From: Sedimentibacter sp. zth1
GTDB lineage: Bacteria > Bacillota > Clostridia > Tissierellales > Sedimentibacteraceae
Reading direction: 5' to 3'
Assembly (NCBI RefSeq): GCF_017352195.1
Contig: NZ_CP071445.1
Span: 372,001-436,000 of the forward strand
Length of the DNA stretch: 64,000 nt
A program made the translations under genes and the position numbers. Under the pieces are notes generated by a model. It made no database searches. It saw nothing but the letters and a program-made list of their open reading frames with translations, and was not told the origin of the DNA. Shown here one piece after another: positions 45,313-53,624 of this stretch; the stretch's first letter is position 1; the number at the start of each line of letters is the position of its first letter.

Positions 45313-46614
45313 TTATATCAGAGAAGCCTCCTTGGACTTTTTGTTTTGTGTAATTGCAATTATCATAACTACCAATTCGGCAACAATCATTCCAGTCCAC
45401 ACCATATTTATTCCAAATAAAGCTGGCATTAAAAATATAAAAATACTATTGCATATAAAACTTCGAAGCACTGCTATCATCATAGCAACTTTTGTATTTT
45501 TAGTAGCAAGGTTATAGGTAGTGTATACAATATTAACAGATGCGAATATAAACGAAATACCGTAAATTATTATGCAATTATAGGCTGTTTTTATGAGTTC
45601 TGCATCATTGTTAAATATGGATATAATGGCTTTTCCAAATATAAGCATTATCAAATAGATAATACACGAAAGCAATATGTTAAATTGTAAACCTTTCTGA
45701 AAGAAAAAATTTTCTTTTTCCCTATTGCCCTCTCCGATACTACGGCTGAGTAATGGCTGTATACCCTGTGCCAATCCTATAAAGACAGCAAGGATAACGA
45801 CAATTATATAGGAAATTACCGAAAAGGCAGAAACACCGATTTCTCCAAAAGTATTTAAGACAATATTATTATAACAAAGAATTGTTACCGGCTGACTCAT
45901 CTGTGTGACAAATTCAGGAATCCCTGCTTTAATAATCTGAGTAATTATGCCTTTTTCTCTAGCAATTGTCTCAATTTTAAGAACACCTTTTCTGCACATA
46001 AAATGAGCAGATAATACAATACACGCCAAAATTTGACCTAATCCAGAAGCAATAGCAGCCCCTTTTATTCCCATCTGCAATGGGAAAATAAAGAGCCAAT
46101 CAAAAAAAACATTGCTTATTGCGCCTATAATCATTCCCCAAAAAGCAAGTTGTGGATTACCGTCATTTCTGACAAAGGCAGACAGTGTTGACGAACCACA
46201 GAGGAAAATTCCAAATATTACATAATATTTTAGATAAGTGGCTGTACTTTCTATAAGCATGTTACTTGCACCTAAAAATTTCACCAGCTGTGTAGGGAAC
46301 AAAACGCTGATAGCAGTCATACCTAGCGAGAATAGTAGGACTAATAATAAACTTGTATTAAAATAATTATTTGCTTTTTTGTTTTCACCTTTACCAAAAG
46401 AAATAGAAGTAAGAGTTGCTCCTCCCATTGTAATCATCATAGATATTGCTGTAAGAAGTGAGATGAAAGGAACTGCAATATTAACAGCAGCAAGCCCGTT
46501 TGTTCCAACACCCCTACCTACAAATATTCCATCAACAACAAAATAAAGTCCCGTTACAAGCATAGAGCCTATAGACGGGATTACAAATCTGTAAAATTGT
46601 TTTTTATCCGACAT
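45313..46614 (-). CDS. MATE-family multidrug efflux transporter
   Basis: 433 residues with 12 membrane helices. MATE features include RFVIPSIGSMLVTGLYFVVDGIFVGRGVGTNGLAAVNIAVPF and, in the second half, KAGIPEFVTQMSQPVTI and GLAQGIQPLLSRSIGEGN. It is closest in style to MepA-type exporters, which use Na+ or H+ to expel cationic drugs. The start is supported by a GGAG site. Its promoter has the 19-bp spacer typical of MerR control, and the divergent gene encodes a MerR-family activator. Confidence 0.92.
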   Translation of the reverse strand: MSDKKQFYRFVIPSIGSMLVTGLYFVVDGIFVGRGVGTNGLAAVNIAVPFISLLTAISMMITMGGATLTSISFGKGENKKANNYFNTSLLLVLLFSLGMTAISVLFPTQLVKFLGASNMLIESTATYLKYYVIFGIFLCGSSTLSAFVRNDGNPQLAFWGMIIGAISNVFFDWLFIFPLQMGIKGAAIASGLGQILACIVLSAHFMCRKGVLKIETIAREKGIITQIIKAGIPEFVTQMSQPVTILCYNNIVLNTFGEIGVSAFSVISYIIVVILAVFIGLAQGIQPLLSRSIGEGNREKENFFFQKGLQFNILLSCIIYLIMLIFGKAIISIFNNDAELIKTAYNCIIIYGISFIFASVNIVYTTYNLATKNTKVAMMIAVLRSFICNSIFIFLMPALFGINMVWTGMIVAELVVMIIAITQNKKSKEASLI

Positions 46615-46656
46615 ATTTTTCTCCTTTAATTGAACTATAATTATGATATAATTATA

Positions 46657-46687
46657 ACTATAAACTATACCATTATGGTAGAGTCAA
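46657..46687 (-). promoter_or_regulatory. MerR-type promoter of MATE gene
   Basis: On the minus strand TTGACT (46687-46682), a 19-bp spacer and TATAGT (46662-46657). The spacer contains the perfect dyad TACCATAATGGTA. This over-long spacer with a central dyad is the hallmark of promoters that MerR-family activators unwind. Confidence 0.85.
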
Positions 46688-46704
46688 TAGCAATGGAGGA
46701 AAAT

Positions 46705-47508
46705 ATGAAAAATTATTTATCGATTGGAGAAGTTTCAAAACTAAAGGGAGTAAGCGTTAAATCACTAAGATATTACGGTGAACTTGGAATACTTATCCCT
46801 GCTTATATCAACAAAGAAACGGGGTATCGGTATTATTCTATGGAACAGATGGTTATTGTAGATTTAATTATCACTTGTCTAGATTTTGATATTCCTCTTA
46901 AAAATTTTAACAATTACATTATGAAAGACGGATTTATAAATACGGAAAAAATCCTAAACGATGGTAAGAAAATTGCTAATCAAAAAATTTTAAATATCAG
47001 AAAAAGTTTTAAATTATTAGAAAATATTTCAAACCATTTGAGTATTACAACAAAAATAAAAACATACGAAGGCGTTTATAACAGAAATTTCTCAAAACGA
47101 TTTCTTCTTACTGAGGAATGGAGCGGAAATATTTATGATATTAGATTGTTTATGGAAAAAATAACTAAACTCTATAATGATAGTGAAAAATATGGCTTAA
47201 CTCCTCTATATAATCAAGGGGTTCTTTTTCTTTATAAAAACAACAAAGTTAAGGATATGGTGTTTTTAGAAGTTGATAAGTTTTGTGATATAACAAATAA
47301 TATGCTGATATTACCAGACGTTGAATTTGTCTGTGAAGTTTTTACTAATGATGAACTTCTTATTGCCGAAAATAAATATCTTAAGGACAAAATGCATCCC
47401 GATGGCAGTGTAATTTTGATAAGAGAATTATACGATAAAAAAATAGATAATCAACCGACACCAGTGGAGGTACAGTTTTATTTAAAAAAGCAGGAAAACC
47501 ACCAATGA
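46705..47508 (+). CDS. MerR-family transcription regulator
   Basis: 267 residues from the ATG at 46705 (GGAGG six bases upstream). Residues 1-75 are the MerR DNA-binding domain (MKNYLSIGEVSKLKGVSVKSLRYYGELGILIPAYINKETGYRYYS). A coiled-coil linker follows, then a GyrI-like effector domain (LTEEWSGNIYDIRLFMEKI... VPVEVQFYLKK-type end), as in BmrR. It is divergent from the MATE exporter and expected to activate it when a lipophilic cation binds. Confidence 0.9.
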   Translation: MKNYLSIGEVSKLKGVSVKSLRYYGELGILIPAYINKETGYRYYSMEQMVIVDLIITCLDFDIPLKNFNNYIMKDGFINTEKILNDGKKIANQKILNIRKSFKLLENISNHLSITTKIKTYEGVYNRNFSKRFLLTEEWSGNIYDIRLFMEKITKLYNDSEKYGLTPLYNQGVLFLYKNNKVKDMVFLEVDKFCDITNNMLILPDVEFVCEVFTNDELLIAENKYLKDKMHPDGSVILIRELYDKKIDNQPTPVEVQFYLKKQENHQ

Positions 47509-47542
47509 TAACATGTTAATACTTTGTATTAATTGTTTCTTC

Positions 47543-47690
47543 ATAAATTTATTTGTATGTCGAAAAATGACAAACAATAACACTTTACGAAAAAACAATA
47601 TATGATAAAATGTAAATAATAGTAAAAATATACATTTGACGCAATAAATAAATATTACATGTATAGTGTAGCAAGTTATAACATAAATAA
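47543..47690 (+). repeat. duplicated intergenic module, copy 2, with Spo0A-box-like motif
   Basis: Aligns with 33815-33960. It carries ATGTCGAAAAATGACAAACA (0A-box core TGTCGAA), then CTTTACG, ATATATGATAAAATG and ATATACATTT. It lies 40-185 bases upstream of the ABC permease gene at 47729 and probably contains its promoter. Confidence 0.6.
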
Positions 47691-47728
47691 GTAATTTATA
47701 GTTACTATGATTTTAAAAGTGAGGAAGT

Positions 47729-48763
47729 ATGACTAAAAAATTAGTTTTGGGTTTCTCTATAATAATTTTATTATTGCAATTATTGTTCATATCATATATT
47801 AATTACAATGGTTTTGTTGATTTACAAATAATTACATCAAATTCGTTAATTTCAGATAAATCTGTTTCGTTAGTTTTCAGAGCAGGCGATGAACCACTAC
47901 TATATGAATTATTAGAATTAATTAAACTTTATCCTGATATAACTCTTTTGTCAAAACTTTATAATTTCGACAATTTGATAGTATGGGGACTTTGTGGTAA
48001 TTGCTATTTAGATAACAATGCAAATTTATTGATAAATGGTACGTTTTTTGTAAAAGACGATTTTTTCAAGGAAGATTTCAAAGCTGTAGTAGGTAAAAAT
48101 GTATTAAATTCAGATAGTTGCTTTTTAGATAAAAATGAAAAAATATATTTTAAATTCAACAATAATAATTATGAAGTGATTGGTGTTATATCATCAAATA
48201 TTAGCAATATGCTTGATAATACTGTTTTTGTCAATTTAGATTCACTTAATATTGAATTTCTAAATAAATTTATTATAGATGGTACAGATAATAAAGTTAT
48301 AGATAAGACTGTAAACAGCATAAAACAAGAATATAATGTTGATATAATAAGTGAAAATAATAATTTTGTAGAAAGATATATATTTAACAATGTTGATAAA
48401 CATATATTGAATATTTTTATGGTTATCTTTATTAGTATACTTATAATTACACTTTCAATGTTTATTTTACATTACTATAGCGAAGAAATTAAGGTTAAAA
48501 GAATAATAGGCATAAGTTTTAAAAGAATTTTTTTTGATTTGTTCAAAAACATACTTGTTTTAACTTTGGTAAATACCATTTTATTTGTTGCTGTTTACAC
48601 AATTATTTACTATAATGTTTTGCAAAAAATTCATTTATTTTTTTATTCCTTTCACGTGATTATATTTTCGTGTATTATACTTATAATTATTGGATTGATA
48701 ATATATCTGTATATGCTTATATCAAATAAATTTTTTTCTATGCTAGGAAAGTTTTACTTCTAG
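47729..48763 (+). CDS. FtsX/MacB-like ABC permease subunit
   Basis: 344 residues. N-terminal membrane helix (LVLGFSIIILLLQLLFISYI), outer MacB-PCD-like domain of about 190 residues, then three C-terminal helices (ILNIFMVIFISILIITLSMFI, IFFDLFKNILVLTLVNTILF, IIFSCIILIIIGLIIYLYML). The last seven or eight residues (MLGKFYF) and the stop are encoded inside the structured repeat at 48739, so the natural C-terminus was replaced or the repeat carries the stop. GAGGAAG precedes the ATG. It forms an operon with 48929 and 50234. Confidence 0.75.
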   Translation: MTKKLVLGFSIIILLLQLLFISYINYNGFVDLQIITSNSLISDKSVSLVFRAGDEPLLYELLELIKLYPDITLLSKLYNFDNLIVWGLCGNCYLDNNANLLINGTFFVKDDFFKEDFKAVVGKNVLNSDSCFLDKNEKIYFKFNNNNYEVIGVISSNISNMLDNTVFVNLDSLNIEFLNKFIIDGTDNKVIDKTVNSIKQEYNVDIISENNNFVERYIFNNVDKHILNIFMVIFISILIITLSMFILHYYSEEIKVKRIIGISFKRIFFDLFKNILVLTLVNTILFVAVYTIIYYNVLQKIHLFFYSFHVIIFSCIILIIIGLIIYLYMLISNKFFSMLGKFYF

Positions 48764-48906
48764 TATAGAAAAAAACAAGGATTGCAAAGGATGGGACGTC
48801 CTTGCCTTTAAGGGAGGTGCTCAGTAAAAATGCTTATGTAGTAGGCATTTTTACGCCGAAGGGGGACATAGGTTCCCCTAGCGGAGTTGCGTATCAACTT
48901 TTTTAT
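48739..48906 (+). repeat. structured repeat, copy 2 (candidate non-coding RNA)
   Basis: Second copy of the element at 17815. The same five hairpins are seen: TATGCTAG/CTAGTATA; AAGGA/TCCTT; AAAAATGC/GCATTTTT; GGGGGAC-ATAG-GTTCCCC; GTTG/CAAC followed by TTTTTT. It lies between two permease genes of one operon and overlaps the end of the first. A U-run hairpin at its 3' edge could lower expression of the downstream genes. Confidence 0.7.
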
Positions 48907-48928
48907 AGAAACGGAGTGAAATGAAAAT

Positions 48929-50215
48929 ATGAAGTATAAATTCAGCAACTATATACATATATTAATATGTTTTTGCTTATTGACTATTGCCATGACAGTA
49001 TTTACGCTTTCAAATAAAAACTTTAATAAAGTAGAACATAAAATAATAGATTTTGATGATAAAAATGTTGAATCGACATATTTGAGAGTAAACGATGTTT
49101 ACGGACAAGATAATCAAAAATCATTATTAGAGTTTTTTGCAGAAAAAGATGCATTGAAACGAATGAAACAGTTTTGCAGTATTTTAAATGAAGAATTTAA
49201 TTATTTAGAATTTGATAAGCAATCCGTGGTTATACGGGATGATTTTAATTATAAGGATGAATTCCGAATTGATTATGGAAGTAAATATTTTGGAGAAAAC
49301 GACAAGATTGGTATATCTTTAAAATCTGTACAGATAGGGAAAAATGCTTATGATGAATTTGATCTTGAAAATCAATTAGCTGATGGAAGAGGATTTGAGC
49401 CAAAAGACTTTATATTTGATAATAATAAAACAGTTTCAGCTATATTTGGGTATGAATATTCAGAGTTAATTAATATAGGCGATACAATAAATTTTGAATA
49501 TTTATCTAAAGATATATCTGTGAAGGTTATAGGCTTTTTTGAAAAGGATACTTCAGTGACATTAAATAATAACATCTTTTTTTTAGATCGATATATCACA
49601 ATTCCTTCATTGGATATGGACTTTATTCCGTTAAATAAAGATGATGAAAGATTTCAAAAGATACTATATTCGTTAAAAAACTGGGGATATATAAAAGTAA
49701 GCGATGGTGAAGATTATTATGATTATAAAAATAGAATTGATGATGTAAGCAAAGCTTTAGATTTGAAATATGTTGTAAATGAAGCTTACATTTATAAACA
49801 TATAAAAAATATTTCAAACACAATTAATTCAAGCAAAGGAATATTTTTAATTGCTTCGATAATCTTGTTTCTGATATTATCAACCATTTTTGCTTATATA
49901 TATATATGGAATTACAATAAAAACAAAAAAATCTATGCAATTCATTTAATTTGTGGTTGTAGTTTTATCAGAATGAAGCTAAAGATATTTTTTGAAATAT
50001 TTACACAATTTATATTATCACTAGGAATTGCAGATTTAGTTAACAGATTAATACTAGGTTATGATAGTATTTATGTATCTGATCGCATTTTACTTGATAA
50101 GGCAATTAGGCAAACTACAAGATTTTCATTTATTATAATGCTTGTAATATGTCTAGTATTAAATATCTATATTAATAAAAGTAATATTTATTCTTCTATC
50201 AGAAAAGAAAATTGA
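48929..50215 (+). CDS. FtsX/MacB-like ABC permease subunit
   Basis: 428 residues. N-terminal helix (IHILICFCLLTIAMTVFTL), outer domain of about 270 residues, and three C-terminal helices (GIFLIASIILFLILSTIFAY, IFTQFILSLGIADLV, FSFIIMLVICLVLNIYI). Same layout as 47729, so the pair probably forms a heterodimer with the ATPase at 50234. The ribosome site CGGAG is 12 bases away. A mini-ORF ATG-AAA-ATA-TGA at 48921 overlaps the start (ATGA), which suggests translational coupling. It lies 22 bases after the structured repeat. Confidence 0.75.
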   Translation: MKYKFSNYIHILICFCLLTIAMTVFTLSNKNFNKVEHKIIDFDDKNVESTYLRVNDVYGQDNQKSLLEFFAEKDALKRMKQFCSILNEEFNYLEFDKQSVVIRDDFNYKDEFRIDYGSKYFGENDKIGISLKSVQIGKNAYDEFDLENQLADGRGFEPKDFIFDNNKTVSAIFGYEYSELINIGDTINFEYLSKDISVKVIGFFEKDTSVTLNNNIFFLDRYITIPSLDMDFIPLNKDDERFQKILYSLKNWGYIKVSDGEDYYDYKNRIDDVSKALDLKYVVNEAYIYKHIKNISNTINSSKGIFLIASIILFLILSTIFAYIYIWNYNKNKKIYAIHLICGCSFIRMKLKIFFEIFTQFILSLGIADLVNRLILGYDSIYVSDRILLDKAIRQTTRFSFIIMLVICLVLNIYINKSNIYSSIRKEN

Positions 50216-50233
50216 TAATAAAGGAAAATATAT

Positions 50234-50893
50234 ATGATTAAATTTAAAAGTATTAGTAAAAGTTTTAAGTATAAAAATACAGAAATAAAGGCACTTGATA
50301 GTGTTAGTTTACATATAGATAATAATGAAATGGTTGCAATTATGGGACCAAGCGGTTCGGGTAAAACAACATTGTTGAATATAGCAGGCGGGATATTCAA
50401 ACAAACCAGTGGAGAATATTTATTCAATAATAAAACTGTGCTGGGTAACGAATCTGATATGGCTAAATTTAGAAGTGATAATGTTGGATTTATTCTCCAG
50501 CATTCTGCATTAATTAATAATAGAAATGTTTTATATAACATATCATTGCCATTAAAATATAAAAATATCGAAAAAAACAAAATAAAAGAAAAAGTTTTGA
50601 TAGTTACTGATTCACTTGGTATTTCAAATAAACTTGAAATGTATCCTCATATGCTGTCTGGTGGAGAGTGCCAACGTGTAGCTATTGCTCGAGCAGTTAT
50701 TTCAAATCCAAATATTATTTTAGCTGATGAACCAACATGTTCTTTAGATGATGACAATAAATACGAAGTATTAGATATATTGAAAAAATTAAACAAAGAA
50801 GGTATAACAATTATAATAGCAACTCATGATGATACTGTAGCTCAAATTTGTGATAGAAAAATAAATATCAAAAACGGAAAAAATTTTAATTAA
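50234..50893 (+). CDS. ABC transporter ATPase, MacB/LolD type
   Basis: 219 residues. Walker A MGPSGSGKTTLL, signature LSGGECQRVAIARA (Glu in place of the usual Gln), Walker B IILADEPTCSLDDDN and switch His in IIATHDD. It energises the two preceding FtsX-like permeases. Systems of this kind in Firmicutes export bacteriocin-like peptides or give immunity; no precursor peptide was found nearby. AAAGGAA precedes the ATG. Confidence 0.9.
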   Translation: MIKFKSISKSFKYKNTEIKALDSVSLHIDNNEMVAIMGPSGSGKTTLLNIAGGIFKQTSGEYLFNNKTVLGNESDMAKFRSDNVGFILQHSALINNRNVLYNISLPLKYKNIEKNKIKEKVLIVTDSLGISNKLEMYPHMLSGGECQRVAIARAVISNPNIILADEPTCSLDDDNKYEVLDILKKLNKEGITIIIATHDDTVAQICDRKINIKNGKNFN

Positions 50894-51201
50894 AATGTTT
50901 TGGATTGCAGAAATATCTGTTTATTTATATAGTATAATAATTAAAATAAAAACAACTTGAGCTAACATGGCAGAGAAAACACAATATAATTGCATTAAGA
51001 AGAAAATTAGAGAAATTATGTACAAGTATAAATTAATATCAAATTATACAATATTAAATTATATGTCACTAATTCATTAATTCTATTATATTTTTTTATG
51101 TGACTTATTCTATAGGTTGGTATATAATAGAATAAGATATAAGTTGTACTAGTTTCGGACTGCAATGGAATTTGTACATGTCTATGGAAAGGAGAGAGAT
51201 A
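50894..51201. other. intergenic stretch, no convincing gene
   Basis: An ATG at 50967 opens a 37-codon frame (MAEKTQYNCIKKKIREIMYK...), but it has no ribosome site and the frame decays into Leu/Asn-rich sequence. Before the next gene there is TGGTATATAATAG at about 51117, a plausible extended -10, and AAAGGAGAGAG. Confidence 0.4.
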
Positions 51202-51417
51202 ATGAAAAAACTAATTGTACCGATAATAATTACAGTATTGCTTATTGCAATAGAAATTGCATACTTGTCAATTTATATTAGCGTAGTGATTCCAATTACT
51301 ATAAAAATAATAATTGCTTTGGTGATTTTGTTTATAATCGGAGTCAGCGTTTTCGTGTTAATAGAAAGAATAAAAGAAATAAGGAGTGGAGAGACAGATG
51401 ATCTTAGTAAATACTAA
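51202..51417 (+). CDS. small two-helix membrane protein
   Basis: 71 residues from the ATG at 51202 (AAAGGAGAG upstream; longer starts lack a ribosome site). Two membrane helices: LIVPIIITVLLIAIEIAYLSIYI and IKIIIALVILFIIGVSVFVLI. A short charged tail RIKEIRSGETDDLSKY ends it. Its stop lies inside the next gene (20-base overlap), so the two are translationally coupled. It probably anchors or assists the YbjQ-type protein; the role is not known. Confidence 0.7.
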   Translation: MKKLIVPIIITVLLIAIEIAYLSIYISVVIPITIKIIIALVILFIIGVSVFVLIERIKEIRSGETDDLSKY

Positions 51418-51709
51418 TTTTATTAGTGGCAAAAATTTTGAAACATTGGAAGTTGTAAAGGGAAGCACAATTCAGACTAAGCATGTTGGAAAAGATATTC
51501 TTCAGAGTTTTAAGACTTTGGTGGGTGGAGAACTTACGGCATATAATGAAATGATGAATGATGCTAGAGCACTTGCAACCAAAAGAATGGTTAAAGAGGC
51601 AGAAGTTTTAGGAGCAGATGCGGTTATTAATATTAGATATGCAACAAGCGCAATTATGCAAGGTGCTGCAGAGGTAATGGTTTACGGTACGGCAGTAAAA
51701 TTTAAATAA
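51398..51709 (+). CDS. YbjQ/UPF0145-family protein
   Basis: 103 residues from the ATG at 51398, with GGAGAG about five bases upstream. Motifs MILVNTNFISGKNFETLEVVKG, GGELTAYNEMMNDARALATKRM and AEVLGADAVINIRYATS match the YbjQ family, which forms pentamers and is annotated as heavy-metal-binding on thin evidence. It overlaps the upstream membrane protein gene and is followed by a terminator. Confidence 0.9.
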   Translation: MILVNTNFISGKNFETLEVVKGSTIQTKHVGKDILQSFKTLVGGELTAYNEMMNDARALATKRMVKEAEVLGADAVINIRYATSAIMQGAAEVMVYGTAVKFK

Positions 51710-51721
51710 GACTAAAGAGAA

Positions 51722-51755
51722 ATCACTATCGAGTTTTTCGACAGTGGTTTTTTTT
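51722..51755 (+). terminator. terminator of ybjQ-like operon
   Basis: Stem ATCACTATCGA / TCGACAGTGGT (two G.U pairs), loop GTTTT, then seven T. Directly after it lies an isolated copy of the 24-bp unit (AGCAAGTTTCTGTGGTTTTG). Confidence 0.85.
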
Positions 51756-51817
51756 AGCAAGTTTCTGTGGTTTTGTTGTACATAGTTTTTATAGGTATTC
51801 ACACTATAGCTTAATTT

Positions 51818-52282
51818 CTACGCAATGCCAAATTCAAGTTTAAGTTTTTCGTATCTGCTTTTTTCATGTGCTTTGATTTCATACATAGGATTATACAAAC
51901 AATGCTGAAAAACATCTGCATCAATTAAAATTTCATTAAATTTAGAATGTATAATTTCTTTTTCACTATGATTATAAATAGCATCACAAATCATTTTAGT
52001 TTCATCATCATTTGTTATCTGTAATGATGTCAATATTTCTCTTGCTAAGATAGCACCTTTATGCGCATGGTCTTTTGTGTCCATTTTAGCATACGAATAT
52101 ATGTCATGAAGCATACCTGCCATAGTGGCAAGCTCAGCGTTTTCTCCACGCTTTAGTGCAATTAATGCACAAGATTGAGCAACTCCATATAAATGCAAAT
52201 AAGCACATCTTCGTTCTTCAACATCAGTCATATTCAAGAGTATTTCATCAATATATTTTCTTAAAATTTCAATTCTGTTCAT
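51818..52282 (-). CDS. HD-domain phosphohydrolase
   Basis: 154 residues from the ATG at 52282 (GGGGAGG upstream; the longer frame has none). HD-domain metal ligands appear as the first His in CAYLHLYGVAQ, the His-Asp pair in AGMLHDIYSYAKM, and later Hx residues in HAHKGAILA and IYNHSEKE. The final Asp may be in LIDADVFQHC. Such small HD proteins hydrolyse nucleotides or phosphate esters; the substrate is unknown. Monocistronic. Confidence 0.8.
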   Translation of the reverse strand: MNRIEILRKYIDEILLNMTDVEERRCAYLHLYGVAQSCALIALKRGENAELATMAGMLHDIYSYAKMDTKDHAHKGAILAREILTSLQITNDDETKMICDAIYNHSEKEIIHSKFNEILIDADVFQHCLYNPMYEIKAHEKSRYEKLKLEFGIA

Positions 52283-52530
52283 AGTTAATCCTCCCCAAAA
52301 ACATAGGTAGTATCTGTAATATTTTGTAATGCGTATTAAAATATAGTTTATATAAATCAAATTATAACATTTACTTTAATATAATGTATATAACTAAATA
52401 GATATAGACTATTATTTTTTAAAATTTGAATTACTACATTGACAGTCAGTCGTCTTTTCTTCATATGACACAGTACCATTTTTTAAAATCTTTAATGTTA
52501 ACCGTGTTTTGCAATTTTTTTTATTTTCGT

Positions 52531-52583
52531 TTGACATATACAGTTAGACTGTATATAATGGAACTATACAGTTTAACTGTATA
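52531..52583 (+). promoter_or_regulatory. PadR promoter with two operators
   Basis: TTGACA at 52531-52536, 17-bp spacer and TATAAT at 52554-52559. One dyad TATACAGTT-A-GACTGTATA (52537-52555) fills the spacer. A second, perfect one, TATACAGTT-T-AACTGTATA (52565-52583), lies at the transcription start. Their centres are 28 bp apart. PadR-family auto-repression is inferred. The preceding stretch 52283-52530 shows no gene. Confidence 0.85.
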
Positions 52584-52607
52584 GGATAACGATATAAGGA
52601 GAAAGTT

Positions 52608-52928
52608 GTGAATATATTAAAAAATCTTCCGCTTACGGAAACAACATATTATATTCTGCTTGCTTTGAGACGAGCCGGACACGGCTATGCAATAATGCAG
52701 AGGGTTGAAGAATTAAGCGATGGAAAAGTAAGGATTGCTGCAGGTACTATGTACGGAGCATTAGAAAATCTATCAAAGCAAAAGCTGATTATTTCTGTGC
52801 CTTCAGAAGATGCAAGAAGAAAAATGTATCAAATTTCTAGTGATGGTATTAAGGTGCTTGCACTTGAAGTGGAGAGATTAAAACATCTTGTCACTGTTTA
52901 TGAACGTACAGAAATGAAAGGAGAATAA
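52608..52928 (+). CDS. PadR-family transcription regulator
   Basis: 106 residues, GTG start with GGAGAAAG upstream. The winged helix comprises LPLTETTYYILLALRRAGHGYAIMQRVEE, RIAAGTMYGALENLSKQKLI and a C-terminal dimerisation helix. It is the short PadR subtype. The gene overlaps its own operators' range and is followed one base later by a DUF2812 gene. In this common pair the regulator controls the membrane protein; the inducer is unknown. Confidence 0.93.
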   Translation: MNILKNLPLTETTYYILLALRRAGHGYAIMQRVEELSDGKVRIAAGTMYGALENLSKQKLIISVPSEDARRKMYQISSDGIKVLALEVERLKHLVTVYERTEMKGE

Positions 52929-52929
52929 A

Positions 52930-53523
52930 ATGAAAAAGTATAAAATATTTGTTGATCTTGAAAAAGAAGAGCAGTATCTCAATGAAATGGCTAATCAAGG
53001 ACACATTTTGAAAAAGTATTCTGCTTTTGGGGTATACCATTTCTCAGACGGTGAAAAACAAGATTTGAAATATCGTGTAGATTATCGTACTTTTAAGAAT
53101 ATGAAGGATTTCGAAAATTATAAGGCTATGTTTGAAGACTTTGGTTGGAATCATGTTTATGGAACAAAATGCAACGGAAATCAGTACTTTTTGCCAAAGA
53201 GTGAGAATTCGGATGGTGAAATATTTTCAAGCAAAGAATCTTCTGTTTCACGCTATAAAAGGTTGTATGAAATATGCACTATGAATATGTTTTTTGTAAT
53301 TTTTTATTTCTATATCATACTTTATAATAGCGGATTTAATTTACCAAATTTTGTTTTCCGAACACCTAATTTGTGGGAAAAGACAGGCTTTGACCTTGTG
53401 AGAGCTGTATTGTTTGAACTTACAATACGTGTCGGCCCTATATTTTTGTTCGCTGTAATTGGAATTGTTTATTGTATATGGGCATATAAAGTTCATAAGT
53501 TGTATAAAGAAAAAATGCAGTAG
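52930..53523 (+). CDS. DUF2812 membrane protein
   Basis: 197 residues. The N-terminal DUF2812 domain is LEKEEQYLNEMANQGHILKKYSAFGVYHF then LKYRVDYRTFK, DFENYKAMFEDFGWNHV. Two membrane helices follow (MFFVIFYFYIILYN and IFLFAVIGIVYCIWAY). AAAGGAG lies upstream within the padR end. DUF2812 proteins are regularly encoded with PadR regulators in Firmicutes; the function is not known. Confidence 0.88.
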   Translation: MKKYKIFVDLEKEEQYLNEMANQGHILKKYSAFGVYHFSDGEKQDLKYRVDYRTFKNMKDFENYKAMFEDFGWNHVYGTKCNGNQYFLPKSENSDGEIFSSKESSVSRYKRLYEICTMNMFFVIFYFYIILYNSGFNLPNFVFRTPNLWEKTGFDLVRAVLFELTIRVGPIFLFAVIGIVYCIWAYKVHKLYKEKMQ

Positions 53524-53624
53524 GAAACGTAAAACGAAAAAAATATATCTTTAGTTTTAACATTGGTCTAGATATATTTTACATATGATTAAATGATAGT
53601 AAAACTATAGAAAGTAGGCAAAAA

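Noticed and set aside
50967-51080. Possible 37-codon gene MAEKTQYNCIKKK...
   Set aside because: There is no ribosome site, codon use decays along the frame, and no family was recognised.
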